From contig NZ_CP012099.1 in the NCBI RefSeq assembly GCF_001182785.1, forward strand, positions 1,610,501-1,674,500: 64,000 nt of DNA, in the 5' to 3' direction. This DNA is from Bacillus thuringiensis. GTDB taxonomy: Bacteria; Bacillota; Bacilli; Bacillales; Bacillaceae_G. Below, piece by piece: positions 8,424 to 16,852 of this stretch. Numbering within the stretch: the stretch's first letter is position 1; each line of letters opens with the position of its first letter. The notes below the pieces were generated by a model that was given only the letters and a program-made list of their open reading frames with translations, ran no database searches and was not told where the DNA came from. Made by a program: the position numbers and the translations under genes.

Positions 8424-8873
8424 TCATTGTTTTTTAATCCTGCAGGAAATAGCGTATTCCTTTTCAGAGTTTGATTGACGAGCGGTTTTGTTTTCCCAGC
8501 GTAATAAAACTTGTGTAATCTCCCAAGTAAGCTGTTGTAATTCCTCTGGAGTTAAAAATAAATGAGATACAATATGACTACCTGTATTCGTTCCTTCTGT
8601 GCCGCTTTCTTCAATATAGAAATGAGCAGCTTTTGCTTTATAATATTTTTCAATAATCCCTCGTTTTTCCTTCGTTTCTACTAATTCAAGCAGCCCTCCA
8701 TCATATAAAATTTGAACGTGATAATGTACGCTTCCAGCAGATTTATTTAGTTTAGTAGCAACTTGTTTTGCAGTAAGTGCTTCATCTTTTAAAAGGTGAA
8801 GAATTTGAATGCGAGTTGCATTGGAAATGAGCTTCTGCTGCTCAGCTGAAATAGTAAGTCTATCGTCAAACAT
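8424..8873 (-). CDS. ArsR-family winged-helix transcriptional regulator
   Basis: The 149-residue protein carries an ArsR-type helix-turn-helix (ISNATRIQILHLLKDEALTAKQVATKLNKSAGSVHYHVQILYDGGLLELVETKEKRG, about residues 15-75) with a wing reading EKRGIIEKYYKAKA. No ELCVCDL-type metal site is seen, so it is likely a ligand- or effector-responsive member. It precedes an MFS exporter and has a dyad operator over its own promoter, suggesting autorepression and control of the pump. Confidence 0.85.
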   Translation of the reverse strand: MFDDRLTISAEQQKLISNATRIQILHLLKDEALTAKQVATKLNKSAGSVHYHVQILYDGGLLELVETKEKRGIIEKYYKAKAAHFYIEESGTEGTNTGSHIVSHLFLTPEELQQLTWEITQVLLRWENKTARQSNSEKEYAISCRIKKQ

Positions 8874-8908
8874 TATGGCACCCCTTTTCTTATAATCTAA
8901 ATTTATTG

Positions 8909-8932
8909 TACATTCTAAAAAATTAGAACGTA
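8909..8932 (-). promoter_or_regulatory. Likely operator of the ArsR-type repressor
   Basis: TACATTCTAA (8909-8918) and TTAGAACGTA (8923-8932) form a dyad with 9 of 10 matching positions around AAAA. On the minus strand it falls between a weak -35 (TTACGT) and a -10 (TACAAT) with 17-bp spacing, where a bound repressor would block polymerase. Confidence 0.6.
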
Positions 8933-8978
8933 AGGAAAATAAATCATCTTTTTCCTCTGTATTTCGACATAAATAAAA

Positions 8979-9002
8979 ATAGCATGTTTATAAACATGCT
9001 AT
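8979..9002 (-). terminator. Terminator of the MFS/VOC operon
   Basis: Perfect palindrome with 12-base halves (ATAGCATGTTTA and its complement). On the minus strand it is followed by ATTTTTATTT, right at the stop codon of the MFS gene. Confidence 0.8.
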
Positions 9003-10216
9003 TAAGTAGAAGGAGATTCTTCATTAAATTCCCCGCGATAAAACAAGAACAGCCATATAAAACTTACAAAAATACAACATATAGCTAATAAACTGCCAAT
9101 CATTTGAGGAGAAAGAATTTCTAACAGCCCTCCTGTAAAAAACATCGATAACTGAATAAGAGATCCGTAAATGGAATAATGGAATGAAAAAACTTTACCC
9201 ATCATATTTTCGTGTGTGTAAGTTTGAAGTAATGTCGTATCAAGTGGAACGATGATTCCTCCTGCTATGCGCATACAGAATAAAGTAATGATACCGATAA
9301 TAAGTTGATCGGATAGAATGAATCCGAGAAAGAAAATTTCTTGTAATAAGTAGGCCCAACCGAATACTTTTTTCATTTTTTCTTTATTATGAGACATATA
9401 AAGATTAACGAGGAGGCTTCCAATTATAAGCCCAGTGCCTTGAACTGTATATAAAATTCCAATGTTAGTGTGGAAAATTCTCTCGGCATAGATCGTTAGA
9501 AGTAGTTGATAAGCGCCGCCAATAATGCCCCATGAAATGCCGACAAGAATTAATGTTAAAATGATTTTTGTTTGTAATATGTATGTATAACCATCTTTTA
9601 TATCAGTGAAAAATGCTTTTTTCTTGTTACAAGTATTATGAGCAGGGATACTCATAGTATAAATAAAATAAGCTGAAATAAAGTATGATAGGCTATTTAC
9701 TAAAAAAGCGAACTCAATATGTAAAGATTGTGCAAGTATCCCGCCCAAAGAAGCACCTATAATAGACATAAAACCAGTAATTGTACTAGAAAGAGAGTTA
9801 GCAGTTACGAAATGGTTTTGGTGTACGATATTTTTTAAGGTTGCTTGTTTAGCCGGCTCAAATAAACAAGAAAGTACAGATAAACATATATTAGCAATGA
9901 AAATAATCTCAATTTTATAGCCTGCGAGTAAGTATGTAAGGACTAGAATTCCCCGTGTAATATCGGTGAAAAACATAATATTTTTTTTAGAAAAACGATC
10001 TACAACTCCGCCAATGAAAGGACTAAGAAGAAGCGCTGGTAACCCTTTACTTATAAAAGTAAGTGCGATCATAAACGGCGATTCCGTTATGCTGTAGACA
10101 AATGTTAATAAAGCTACCGTATGAAACCAATCCCCAAGTACACTGAATGTTTGCCCATAAAATAGTTTATTGAAGTTTTTATTTGTTTTAAGAAGTGTGG
10201 AATAAGAAACTGACAT
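9002..10216 (-). CDS. MFS transporter (exporter-like)
   Basis: A 404-residue protein with 12 predicted helices, the N-terminal signature LFYGQTFSVLGDWFHTVALLTFVYS and loop motif GGVVDRFSKKNIMFFTDITRG. This resembles the MFS_3 (enterobactin-exporter-like) group. It lies 7 bases downstream of a VOC-family gene on the same strand and the two share one terminator; the VOC protein may bind or modify the same compound. Start ATG at 10216. Confidence 0.8.
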   Translation of the reverse strand: MSVSYSTLLKTNKNFNKLFYGQTFSVLGDWFHTVALLTFVYSITESPFMIALTFISKGLPALLLSPFIGGVVDRFSKKNIMFFTDITRGILVLTYLLAGYKIEIIFIANICLSVLSCLFEPAKQATLKNIVHQNHFVTANSLSSTITGFMSIIGASLGGILAQSLHIEFAFLVNSLSYFISAYFIYTMSIPAHNTCNKKKAFFTDIKDGYTYILQTKIILTLILVGISWGIIGGAYQLLLTIYAERIFHTNIGILYTVQGTGLIIGSLLVNLYMSHNKEKMKKVFGWAYLLQEIFFLGFILSDQLIIGIITLFCMRIAGGIIVPLDTTLLQTYTHENMMGKVFSFHYSIYGSLIQLSMFFTGGLLEILSPQMIGSLLAICCIFVSFIWLFLFYRGEFNEESPST

Positions 10217-10223
10217 AAATAGA

Positions 10224-10691
10224 TTAATCCTTATGTAATGATGATGCTTGAACTTGTTTTTTCCATTCGCTTAAATACACTTTTTCCTCTGTAGGAAGTC
10301 CAACAGGTAATTGTGCGATCAACTCTAAACTATTTCCATCAGGATCGTTAAAGTATACGGAGGCGTGTGCCAATTCTGGAAAAACAATCGGTTCAATTGG
10401 CTCCATCCCAAAGTCTTTTCGTGCTGAAATTCCTTTTTGATTTAGCCAATATATCGCATTTTCTAAATCATGTAAGCTAACTTGAAAGGCGATATGTCGT
10501 AAAGAGGGGTGATAATGAACTTTGTATTCTGACCCTTCCCAAAGGCCGAGCCAACTTTTATTTTCTGTAATCCAAAAGAAAGCAATATTGTCTCCTCTTT
10601 TATATAATGTTAGGCCTAGTGATTCGTAAAAAGGAATAGATACTTTTAAGCTATGGACAGGTAAATGGGCTTCGTAAAGACCTTTAATCAT
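10224..10691 (-). CDS. VOC-superfamily (glyoxalase/fosfomycin-resistance-like) protein
   Basis: The 155-residue protein shows two beta-alpha-beta-beta-beta modules: YEAHLPVHSLKVSIPFYESLGLTLYKRGD at the start and YFNDPDGNSLELIAQ near the end, where the Glu of SLELIA is a usual metal ligand; an internal RHIAFQV gives the His. Members are metal-dependent lyases, dioxygenases or drug-binding proteins. A strong GGAGGATTACA precedes the ATG. It is the first gene of a two-gene unit with the MFS exporter. Confidence 0.75.
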   Translation of the reverse strand: MIKGLYEAHLPVHSLKVSIPFYESLGLTLYKRGDNIAFFWITENKSWLGLWEGSEYKVHYHPSLRHIAFQVSLHDLENAIYWLNQKGISARKDFGMEPIEPIVFPELAHASVYFNDPDGNSLELIAQLPVGLPTEEKVYLSEWKKQVQASSLHKD

Positions 10692-10792
10692 TGTAATCCT
10701 CCTTAGTAAAATGTTTCTTATTCCATATTAAACGATATTTTGTTAGTTGAAATCGCAAATAAGAGGGATATAAATTCATACGAAAGTATGAA

Positions 10793-10820
10793 AAAAACAG
10801 CTCAAATATGAGCTGTTTTT
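10793..10820. terminator. Bidirectional terminator-like hairpin
   Basis: AAAAACAGCTCA and TGAGCTGTTTTT pair around a short loop. It lies downstream of the YjcZ-type gene on the minus strand. Confidence 0.8.
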
Positions 10821-10857
10821 CTATAGTTTTTAGTTCATTTGTCAAGGATAGGATATA

Positions 10858-10977
10858 TTAATATCCGTATCCGCCGCCACCCCAACAGCTACATCCGATG
10901 ATGATTAGAAGGATGAATAGTACGATAAGCAAAGCAAATCCACCGCCGAAACCAGCGCAACTTCCACCATAACTCAT
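10858..10977 (-). CDS. YjcZ-family small hydrophobic sporulation peptide
   Basis: A 39-residue peptide with an N-terminal MSYGGSCAGFGGGFALL, one transmembrane segment (LIVLFILLIIIG) and a Cys/Gly/Tyr-rich end (CSCWGGGGYGY). This is the YjcZ/YjcM-like pattern known from spore-associated peptides of Bacillus. An AAAAAGGAGGAAAAC ribosome site precedes the ATG. The 287 bases between it and the Spo0E-like gene are AT-rich without a recognisable feature. Confidence 0.8.
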   Translation of the reverse strand: MSYGGSCAGFGGGFALLIVLFILLIIIGCSCWGGGGYGY

Positions 10978-11264
10978 ATGTTTTCCTCCTTTTTAGTAAG
11001 TTAATCTATATGGTTCATGGACTACTATATACAGTATGTTTTTTGTATAGAAAACGAGCCAGTCTCATTTATAATTAGACAAATGCCTGTAGATTCATTA
11101 GGATTGTATGTTAGTGATTTGTAAATAAATCTTTACATGATTCGTAATTTAGGCATAGAAAAATAAAAAATTGTAAAAAAAACCATTTTTTTATTTTTTT
11201 ATGAGAGAATATGTACTATAATTTTACAAGTAATATTATGGGAAAAGGGAGTTTTAGTATAGAG

Positions 11265-11429
11265 ATGGAGATGGGACAATTACAAAATAAAATAGAAAAC
11301 AAAAAGAAAGAGTTAATTCAACTTGTTGCGAGACACGGATTGGATCATGATAAAGTTTTGTTATTTAGCCGAGATTTAGATATACTAATTAATAAGTTTA
11401 TGAATGTAAAAGACAAAGTGCATAAATAA
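11265..11429 (+). CDS. Spo0E-like aspartyl-phosphate phosphatase
   Basis: The 54-residue helical protein has the family signature SRDLDILINKFM, matching the SxxLD motif that dephosphorylates Spo0A~P and so delays sporulation. The rest is a two-helix hairpin (IENKKKELIQLVARHGL). The ATG at 11265 follows AAAAGGGAG at a loose spacing of about 13, and the ATG at 11271 is an alternative; the longer frame from 11211 has no ribosome site. Confidence 0.75.
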   Translation: MEMGQLQNKIENKKKELIQLVARHGLDHDKVLLFSRDLDILINKFMNVKDKVHK

Positions 11430-11481
11430 AAAATTTATAGTTTTTTATATTAAGATGTTTCGCGAAAGGAGAGGACCGTAA

Positions 11482-11670
11482 TTGGAACATTTACAGGAAG
11501 AATTGTATAAACAAATAAAAGAAGAAAAAGGTACAGTTACAATTTTCTTAAAGAGTGGCGTTAGAATAGTAGGAGAAGTTGTTGGAGTAGATAAATTTAC
11601 AGTTTTAATTTTAGTGGATGGAAAACAACAGCTTATTTATAAGCAGGCTGTATCAACAATAATGAAATAA
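11482..11670 (+). CDS. hfq: Divergent Hfq-family RNA-binding protein
   Basis: The 62-residue protein has an N-terminal helix and the Sm1 and Sm2 cores (GTVTIFLKSGVRIVGEVVGVDKFTVLILVDGKQQLIYKQAVSTI). Hfq forms hexamers that help small RNAs pair with mRNAs. Here the canonical YKHAIS ends as YKQAVS, so the His of the uridine-binding pocket is Gln, and the Sm1 loop is VDKFT in place of FDNFT. It is therefore probably a specialised paralogue. A TTG start follows AAAGGAGAGG. Confidence 0.8.
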   Translation: MEHLQEELYKQIKEEKGTVTIFLKSGVRIVGEVVGVDKFTVLILVDGKQQLIYKQAVSTIMK

Positions 11671-11699
11671 GACACTCGTGTTGAGTGTCTTATTTCATT
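11661..11699. terminator. Bidirectional terminator spanning two stop codons
   Basis: Perfect 17-bp arms (AATGAAATAAGACACTC and complement) around GTGTT. The left arm contains the hfq stop codon and the right arm most of the stop codon of the converging HD gene. Confidence 0.85.
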
Positions 11700-12300
11700 A
11701 TTGCTTGCATGCCTCAACATCAATGCCGGCAGCGATTAACTTCTTTTCTCCATTTTGTTCAATGATTTTTTGTAATTTAGATAGGAAAGAATCAAAGTTT
11801 GTATGCTTTGCTACTTGGAATGTCATTTTATGTTCAATTGGTAGCCACGTATCAATATCAGCTTCGTTATGCTGGATTTTTACCTCAAGTTTATCGAGTG
11901 CATTAGCAACTTTTGCTTCGTACGTTTCTTTCGCTTCAAACTCCATCCATAAGTCATATAATTCCTCACCGAGAGAACCTGTTAATGTTTGTTTAATATT
12001 TAAAATAGCTTCTAGTTCATTTTTTTGTTTTTGTAGTTGTAATTCGTGACTATTCATTGTATCAAAAGCAGGGATATCACCAGCTTCGGCTTCGACTAGG
12101 TCGTGAATAATAACCATCTTAAGTAATTTCTCAATATTTACTTTTTGATCCAAATAAGGTTCAACTAAAATGGCCATTAGAGACATACGCCATGTATGCT
12201 CGGCAACACTTTCTTGACGTCCGTTGGAAAGCCAGCTGTGTCGCATTTCATATTTTAATTTTTCTGCTAATGCAATGACTTGTAAAATGTTGTGTTCCAT
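11698..12300 (-). CDS. HD-domain phosphohydrolase (YfbR/HDDC2-like)
   Basis: A 200-residue protein with the HD signature: His in RQESVAEHTWRMSLMAI, the pair HD in MVIIHDLVEAEAGDIPAFD, and a later Asp in ALDKLEVKIQHNEAD. The family includes metal-dependent 5'-deoxynucleotidases. The start at 12300 follows GAGGAGGCTCACG; the upstream in-frame ATG at 12363 does not have a ribosome site. It converges on hfq. Confidence 0.8.
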   Translation of the reverse strand: MEHNILQVIALAEKLKYEMRHSWLSNGRQESVAEHTWRMSLMAILVEPYLDQKVNIEKLLKMVIIHDLVEAEAGDIPAFDTMNSHELQLQKQKNELEAILNIKQTLTGSLGEELYDLWMEFEAKETYEAKVANALDKLEVKIQHNEADIDTWLPIEHKMTFQVAKHTNFDSFLSKLQKIIEQNGEKKLIAAGIDVEACKQ

Positions 12301-12370
12301 CGTGAGCCTCCTCATGTTTTTATACCATAATTCTAATATAGAAATGAAATGTGTCAATTTCATGAGTATA

Positions 12371-12399
12371 TTGCGATAAACAGATGATAAGCGTATAAT
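12371..12399 (+). promoter_or_regulatory. Sigma-A-type promoter of motAB
   Basis: TTGCGA (12371-12376), a 17-bp spacer and TATAAT (12394-12399), 74 bases before the motA start. This is the left boundary of the motility island. Confidence 0.6.
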
Positions 12400-12472
12400 A
12401 CATGTTATATGTGAAAACGTATTATTAAAATAAAAAAATGTTATATGAAAATGGAAAGGAAAGGGCAGAAAT

Positions 12473-13315
12473 ATGGGAGAAAAAAATCAAGTGTTAGCTA
12501 GACCACAAAGAAGAAAAAGGAAGTTTGATATTTCTAGCCCAGTGGGCATCATAGTAGGTTTCATCATAGTGATAGCGGCGATTATGCTTGGTGGCGGTGG
12601 AATAAAAGCTTTCAAAAACTTTTTAGATATTTCATCTATTTTAATTGTCATAGGGGGAACGACAGCGACAATTGTTGTGGCATATCGATTTGGAGAAATA
12701 AAAAAATATACGAAAAGTATTTTCACTGTTTTACATAGAAGAGAAGAAGATTTAGAACAGTTAACGGATTTGTTTGTTGATTTTTCGAAAAAGTCTAAAA
12801 AGAATGGCTTGCTTTCTTTAGAGGTTGATGGAGAGCAAGTAGACAATCCTTTTATTCAAAAAGGAATTCGATTAATGTTAAGCGGTTACGATGAAGATGA
12901 ATTAAAAGAAGTGTTATTGAAAGATATTGAAACGGAAGTGTATGAGTTAAGAAAAGGAGCAGCATTATTAGATAAAATTGGTGATTTTGCTCCAGCTTGG
13001 GGAATGATTGGTACGTTAATCGGTCTTATCATTATGCTCCAAAACTTACAAGATACATCGCAAATTGGTACAGGGATGGCAGTTGCGATGTTAACGACAT
13101 TATATGGGTCTGTACTTGCGAATATGATTGCAATCCCTCTTTCGGAAAAAGTATATCGTGGTATTGAAGATTTATATACAGAGAAGAAGTTTGTAATAGA
13201 AGCAATTTCAGAATTGTATCGTGGACAAATCCCTTCTAAATTAAAGTTGAAACTGGATACATACGTATACGAAACAAAGGTAACAAAGGTAAAAAAGGTA
13301 AAAGGAGCAGCCTAA
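12473..13315 (+). CDS. motA: Flagellar motor stator protein MotA (MotA/MotP family)
   Basis: The 280-residue inner-membrane stator subunit has four transmembrane segments: VGIIVGFIIVIAAIML, ILIVIGGTTATIVVAY, then DFAPAWGMIGTLIGLIIML and MAVAMLTTLYGSVLANMIAIPL. The last pair carries the conserved Pro residues next to the ion channel. The cytoplasmic loop between helices 2 and 3 (about residues 75-165) contacts FliG. A Lys-rich C-terminus (KVTKVKKVKGAA) ends it. It is 16 bases from motB. Whether the stator uses H+ or Na+ cannot be decided from sequence alone. Confidence 0.92.
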   Translation: MGEKNQVLARPQRRKRKFDISSPVGIIVGFIIVIAAIMLGGGGIKAFKNFLDISSILIVIGGTTATIVVAYRFGEIKKYTKSIFTVLHRREEDLEQLTDLFVDFSKKSKKNGLLSLEVDGEQVDNPFIQKGIRLMLSGYDEDELKEVLLKDIETEVYELRKGAALLDKIGDFAPAWGMIGTLIGLIIMLQNLQDTSQIGTGMAVAMLTTLYGSVLANMIAIPLSEKVYRGIEDLYTEKKFVIEAISELYRGQIPSKLKLKLDTYVYETKVTKVKKVKGAA

Positions 13316-13331
13316 TATTTCAAGGAGTGGT

Positions 13332-14012
13332 ATGATGAGTAAAGGACCGCAAAAGGGATCGCCTCGTTGGATGACGACTTTTACAGATTTAACGATGTTA
13401 TTATTAACTTTCTTTGTATTACTAGTTGCTACATCAAAGCAAGATGCAGTAAAATTGTCAAAGATGCTTGAAAAGTTTAGTGATACGGGGCAAGTAGATG
13501 CAAAAGTAATGGAAAATACAATACCGGATATTTCACATGAAAAAAATGATGAAAAAATGATCTCAAAAAAGAGAATGGACGAATTATATAAGAAGTTAAA
13601 ATCGTATGTAGATAATAACGGTATTAGTCAAGTGAATGTATATCGAGAGGATACAGGGGTAAGTGTCGTTATAGTAGATAATTTAATATTTGATACAGGC
13701 GATGCGAACGTTAAGCCTGAAGCGAAAGGGATAATAAGTCAATTAGTTGGATTTTTTCAATCCGTACCTAACCCAATTGTTGTAGAGGGACATACAGATA
13801 GTAGACCTATTCATAACGAGAAATTCCCTTCTAATTGGGAGTTATCTTCAGCACGAGCGGCAAATATGATTCACCATTTAATTGAAGTGTATAATGTGGA
13901 TGATAAAAGGCTAGCTGCGGTAGGATATGCAGACACAAAGCCAGTTGTACCAAATGATTCACCGCAAAACTGGGAAAAAAACCGTCGCGTTGTTATTTAT
14001 ATAAAAGAGTAG
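13332..14012 (+). CDS. motB: Flagellar motor stator protein MotB (MotB/MotS family)
   Basis: The 226-residue protein has one N-terminal transmembrane helix with the ion-binding Asp (WMTTFTDLTMLLLTFFVLLVATSK), a plug/linker region, and a C-terminal OmpA-like peptidoglycan-binding domain (GHTDSRP at residues 153-159, WELSSARA, RRVVIYI). It anchors the MotA4B2 stator to the wall. AAGGAGTGGT precedes the ATG at 13332; a second ATG follows at 13335. Confidence 0.92.
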   Translation: MMSKGPQKGSPRWMTTFTDLTMLLLTFFVLLVATSKQDAVKLSKMLEKFSDTGQVDAKVMENTIPDISHEKNDEKMISKKRMDELYKKLKSYVDNNGISQVNVYREDTGVSVVIVDNLIFDTGDANVKPEAKGIISQLVGFFQSVPNPIVVEGHTDSRPIHNEKFPSNWELSSARAANMIHHLIEVYNVDDKRLAAVGYADTKPVVPNDSPQNWEKNRRVVIYIKE

Positions 14013-14162
14013 TATATTATTATTTTAATAATAAAATAATAAAAATACGAAAATTCTTTTAAAAAAATATTAAATTTTATCATTTTATTTTGTATAATGA
14101 GTGAGAATGATAAGGTGAAATATTAAGATATATTTATACATAGAAGGAGAGAATTAAAAAGA

Positions 14163-14531
14163 ATGGCACATAAAATTTTAGTAGTAGACGATGCGATGTT
14201 TATGCGAACGATGATTAAAAACTTATTAAAAAGTAATGCTGAATTTGAAGTTATCGGCGAAGCAGAGAATGGGGTAGAAGCAATTCAAAAGTATAAAGAA
14301 CTTCAACCTGATATTGTAACATTAGATATTACTATGCCAGAAATGGACGGGCTTGAAGCATTAAAAGAAATTATTAAAATTGATTCAAGTGCAAAGGTTG
14401 TTATTTGTTCTGCAATGGGACAACAAGGTATGGTATTAGATGCAATTAAGGGCGGGGCAAAAGACTTTATTGTAAAGCCATTCCAAGCGGATCGTGTAAT
14501 TGAAGCTTTAACAAAAGTAGCAAATAGTTAA
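14163..14531 (+). CDS. cheY: Chemotaxis response regulator CheY
   Basis: A 122-residue stand-alone receiver domain with the acidic pair Asp9-Asp10, phospho-acceptor Asp55 in TLDITMPEMDG, the Ser of VICSAMGQ and the Lys of DFIVKPF. Phosphorylated by CheA, it should bind FliM's N-terminus. A TATAAT hexamer (14093-14098) lies about 65 bases upstream, next to TTTTAAAAAAATA (14057-14069), one base off a MogR half-site pattern. A terminator follows, so it can be transcribed alone. Confidence 0.93.
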   Translation: MAHKILVVDDAMFMRTMIKNLLKSNAEFEVIGEAENGVEAIQKYKELQPDIVTLDITMPEMDGLEALKEIIKIDSSAKVVICSAMGQQGMVLDAIKGGAKDFIVKPFQADRVIEALTKVANS

Positions 14532-14536
14532 TATAG

Positions 14537-14596
14537 AAGGGGTGCCACAAGGAATCAAAACAGTGATAGCGGATCGACGTGTGGCCCCCTTTTTTC
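14537..14596 (+). terminator. Terminator after cheY
   Basis: The stem GGGGTGCCACA / TGTGGCCCCC (one bulge) closes a 30-base loop and ends in TTTTTT. Confidence 0.75.
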
Positions 14597-14660
14597 TCAT
14601 TATAAAACACTAAATTGTTATACATAAATGAAATGTTTGTTAGACAGGTAGGGGATAAAA

Positions 14661-16679
14661 ATGCAAACAGATCTATTAAATATATTTTTCGAAGAGTCAG
14701 AAGAACATTTACAGTCGCTAAATGAAAATGTGCTAGTGTTAGAGCAAAATCCTGCTGATATGGATGTTGTAGGAGAAATATTCCGCTCCGCTCATACATT
14801 CAAAGGTATGTCTGCGAGTATGGAATTTACAGAGATGGCTGATTTAACGCATAAGATGGAAAATGTGTTAGATGAAATTCGTCATGGAAATATAGTTGTA
14901 AATGCGGATATTATTGATGTGATTTTTGAGTGCATTGATAATTTGGAGAAGATGGTTGCAGATGTGCAACAAGGTGGAATGGGCAATATTGATGTAGTCT
15001 CAACTAAACAGAAATTAGAAGCATTATTGAACGGCAATGTAGAAACTCCTACGGAACATATAGAGCAAAATCATATAGACAACGATGATGCAGTTTCGCA
15101 TGAAGTGCATATAACAGTTGAACAGCAAGCAATTTTAAAAGCAGTACGTGCCATTATGTGTATTGAAGCATTGCAGAATGTAGGGAATATACAAAAAACA
15201 GCTCCGAGTATTGAAGAAATTGAAGCAGATGCTTTCGGATTTGAATTTACAGTATTTATGGATACTGATTGTGGTATAGAAGAATTGAAACAAGTAGTAC
15301 TTCATGTTTCTGAAATTGAGAAAGTGGAAGTAAAGCAAGGAGAACCTATATCGAGGGAAGTAGCTTCTAAAAAAGTCGTTACACAAGAAGTTGTGCAAGT
15401 AGAAGGAACGCTACAACCAGCTGTGGCTACGCAGGTAGAATCACCGATAGTGGCAACGAATCAACCTAAAAGTGCTATACCAGCTAAAAGTACTACAAAA
15501 ACGAAAAATGCTAAAGTGGAGAATCGTTCAATTCGTGTTCAATTAGAGAAAATCGAAAGATTAATGAATATGTTTGAAGAAAGTGTAATTGAACGTGGGC
15601 GCATTGATGAATTGGCTCAAACGATTCAAAACAAGGAGTTAATTGAACATTTAAATCGATTAGGCGATATTTCAAAAGATATTCAAAACGTACTATTAAA
15701 TATGCGTATGGTGCCGATTGAAACTGTGTTCAATCGTTTCCCACGTATGGTACGTATGTTAGCGAAAGATTTAGGGAAAAAAATCGATTTACAAATTACA
15801 GGTGAAGATACTGAAGTAGATAAAATTGTTATTGATGAAATTGGTGATCCGCTCGTTCATTTAATTCGAAATGCAATCGATCACGGTGTTGAAACTGTTG
15901 AAAAACGACGTGATGCAGGTAAAAATGAGACAGGTACTATTAAATTAGAAGCCTTTCATAGTGGAAATCATGTCGTTATTCAAATTACGGATGATGGAAA
16001 CGGTATTAATAAAGGGAAAGTATTAGAAAAAGCGATTAAAAATGGCGTTGTAACTGAAGCAGATGCGAATAGATTAACAGATCGTGAAGTGTTTGATCTT
16101 ATTTTCCAACCAGGATTTAGTACAGCTGAAGTTGTATCAGATCTTTCTGGACGCGGTGTCGGATTAGATGTTGTAAAACATACGATTCATAGTTTAGGTG
16201 GACATTTAATTATTGATTCTGAGGAAGGAAAGGGAAGTACATTTAGAATTGAACTTCCGTTAACGTTGTCTATTATTCAATCTATGCTTGTTCAAACGAA
16301 TGATAAGCGTTATGCTTTACCTCTTGGAAATATCGTTGAAGCAATTCGAATTAAGAGGGAAGACATCCAATCCTTACAAGGAAAAGATGTGTTAAATTAT
16401 CGTAATCAAATTATTGAAGTGAAACATTTAAGTACTGTATTTGGTGAAAAAACAGTAGATGAGGCGTTTGCGTCATATGATGGTCAAATGGTTCCTGTGT
16501 TAATTGTTCGTAATACACATCGCAGCTATGGACTTATTGTAAACACAATTATCGGTCAAAGAGAAATAGTCTTAAAGTCATTAGGTGACTTCTTTGCAGA
16601 GAGTTCTAACTATTTCTCTGGTGCGACGATTCTCGGTGATGGACGAGTGGTCCTCATTTTAAACCCAGAAGGTTTATAA
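14661..16679 (+). CDS. cheA: Chemotaxis histidine kinase CheA
   Basis: This 672-residue protein has an HPt domain with phospho-acceptor His45 (RSAHTFKG), a CheY-binding P2-like segment (about 150-235), a Thr/Lys-rich linker, a dimerisation domain (VQLEKIERLMNMFEES), an HATPase domain (HLIRNAIDHGVE, DDGNGIN, GRGVGLDVV) and a C-terminal CheW-like receptor-coupling domain. It autophosphorylates with ATP under receptor control and phosphorylates CheY and CheV. All catalytic motifs are intact, unlike in B. anthracis. Terminators on both sides suggest monocistronic transcription. Confidence 0.95.
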   Translation: MQTDLLNIFFEESEEHLQSLNENVLVLEQNPADMDVVGEIFRSAHTFKGMSASMEFTEMADLTHKMENVLDEIRHGNIVVNADIIDVIFECIDNLEKMVADVQQGGMGNIDVVSTKQKLEALLNGNVETPTEHIEQNHIDNDDAVSHEVHITVEQQAILKAVRAIMCIEALQNVGNIQKTAPSIEEIEADAFGFEFTVFMDTDCGIEELKQVVLHVSEIEKVEVKQGEPISREVASKKVVTQEVVQVEGTLQPAVATQVESPIVATNQPKSAIPAKSTTKTKNAKVENRSIRVQLEKIERLMNMFEESVIERGRIDELAQTIQNKELIEHLNRLGDISKDIQNVLLNMRMVPIETVFNRFPRMVRMLAKDLGKKIDLQITGEDTEVDKIVIDEIGDPLVHLIRNAIDHGVETVEKRRDAGKNETGTIKLEAFHSGNHVVIQITDDGNGINKGKVLEKAIKNGVVTEADANRLTDREVFDLIFQPGFSTAEVVSDLSGRGVGLDVVKHTIHSLGGHLIIDSEEGKGSTFRIELPLTLSIIQSMLVQTNDKRYALPLGNIVEAIRIKREDIQSLQGKDVLNYRNQIIEVKHLSTVFGEKTVDEAFASYDGQMVPVLIVRNTHRSYGLIVNTIIGQREIVLKSLGDFFAESSNYFSGATILGDGRVVLILNPEGL

Positions 16680-16691
16680 TAGGAATGAAGG

Positions 16692-16727
16692 AAAGCTCCC
16701 CACTTGTATACAATTGGGGAGCTTTTT
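16692..16727 (+). terminator. Terminator after cheA
   Basis: AAAGCTCCCCA and TGGGGAGCTTT pair around a 12-base loop, followed by TTT. Confidence 0.9.
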
Positions 16728-16788
16728 GGCTAATCGTTACTAATCTAATAATGGGAATACATACATATTAACGTTTTATATAATAAGT

Positions 16789-16818
16789 TTGCTAAAATCA
16801 AATGAGAGTTTATATTAT
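16789..16818 (+). promoter_or_regulatory. Candidate sigma-A promoter of the CheC-CheC-FliN operon
   Basis: TTGCTA (16789-16794) and TATTAT (16813-16818) are 18 bp apart, 35 bases before the ATG at 16853. The hexamers are imperfect. Confidence 0.35.
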
Positions 16819-16852
16819 TTGATAGAAAAACAGAAATGAGGAGGCAGGGAAA

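Noticed and set aside
11482..11670. Hfq gene as part of the motility operon
   Set aside because: A bidirectional terminator and a converging HD gene separate it from motA.
11678..12049. Plus-strand frame antisense to the HD hydrolase
   Set aside because: Cys/Ser/Phe-rich shadow translation without a start signal, opposite a well-supported gene.
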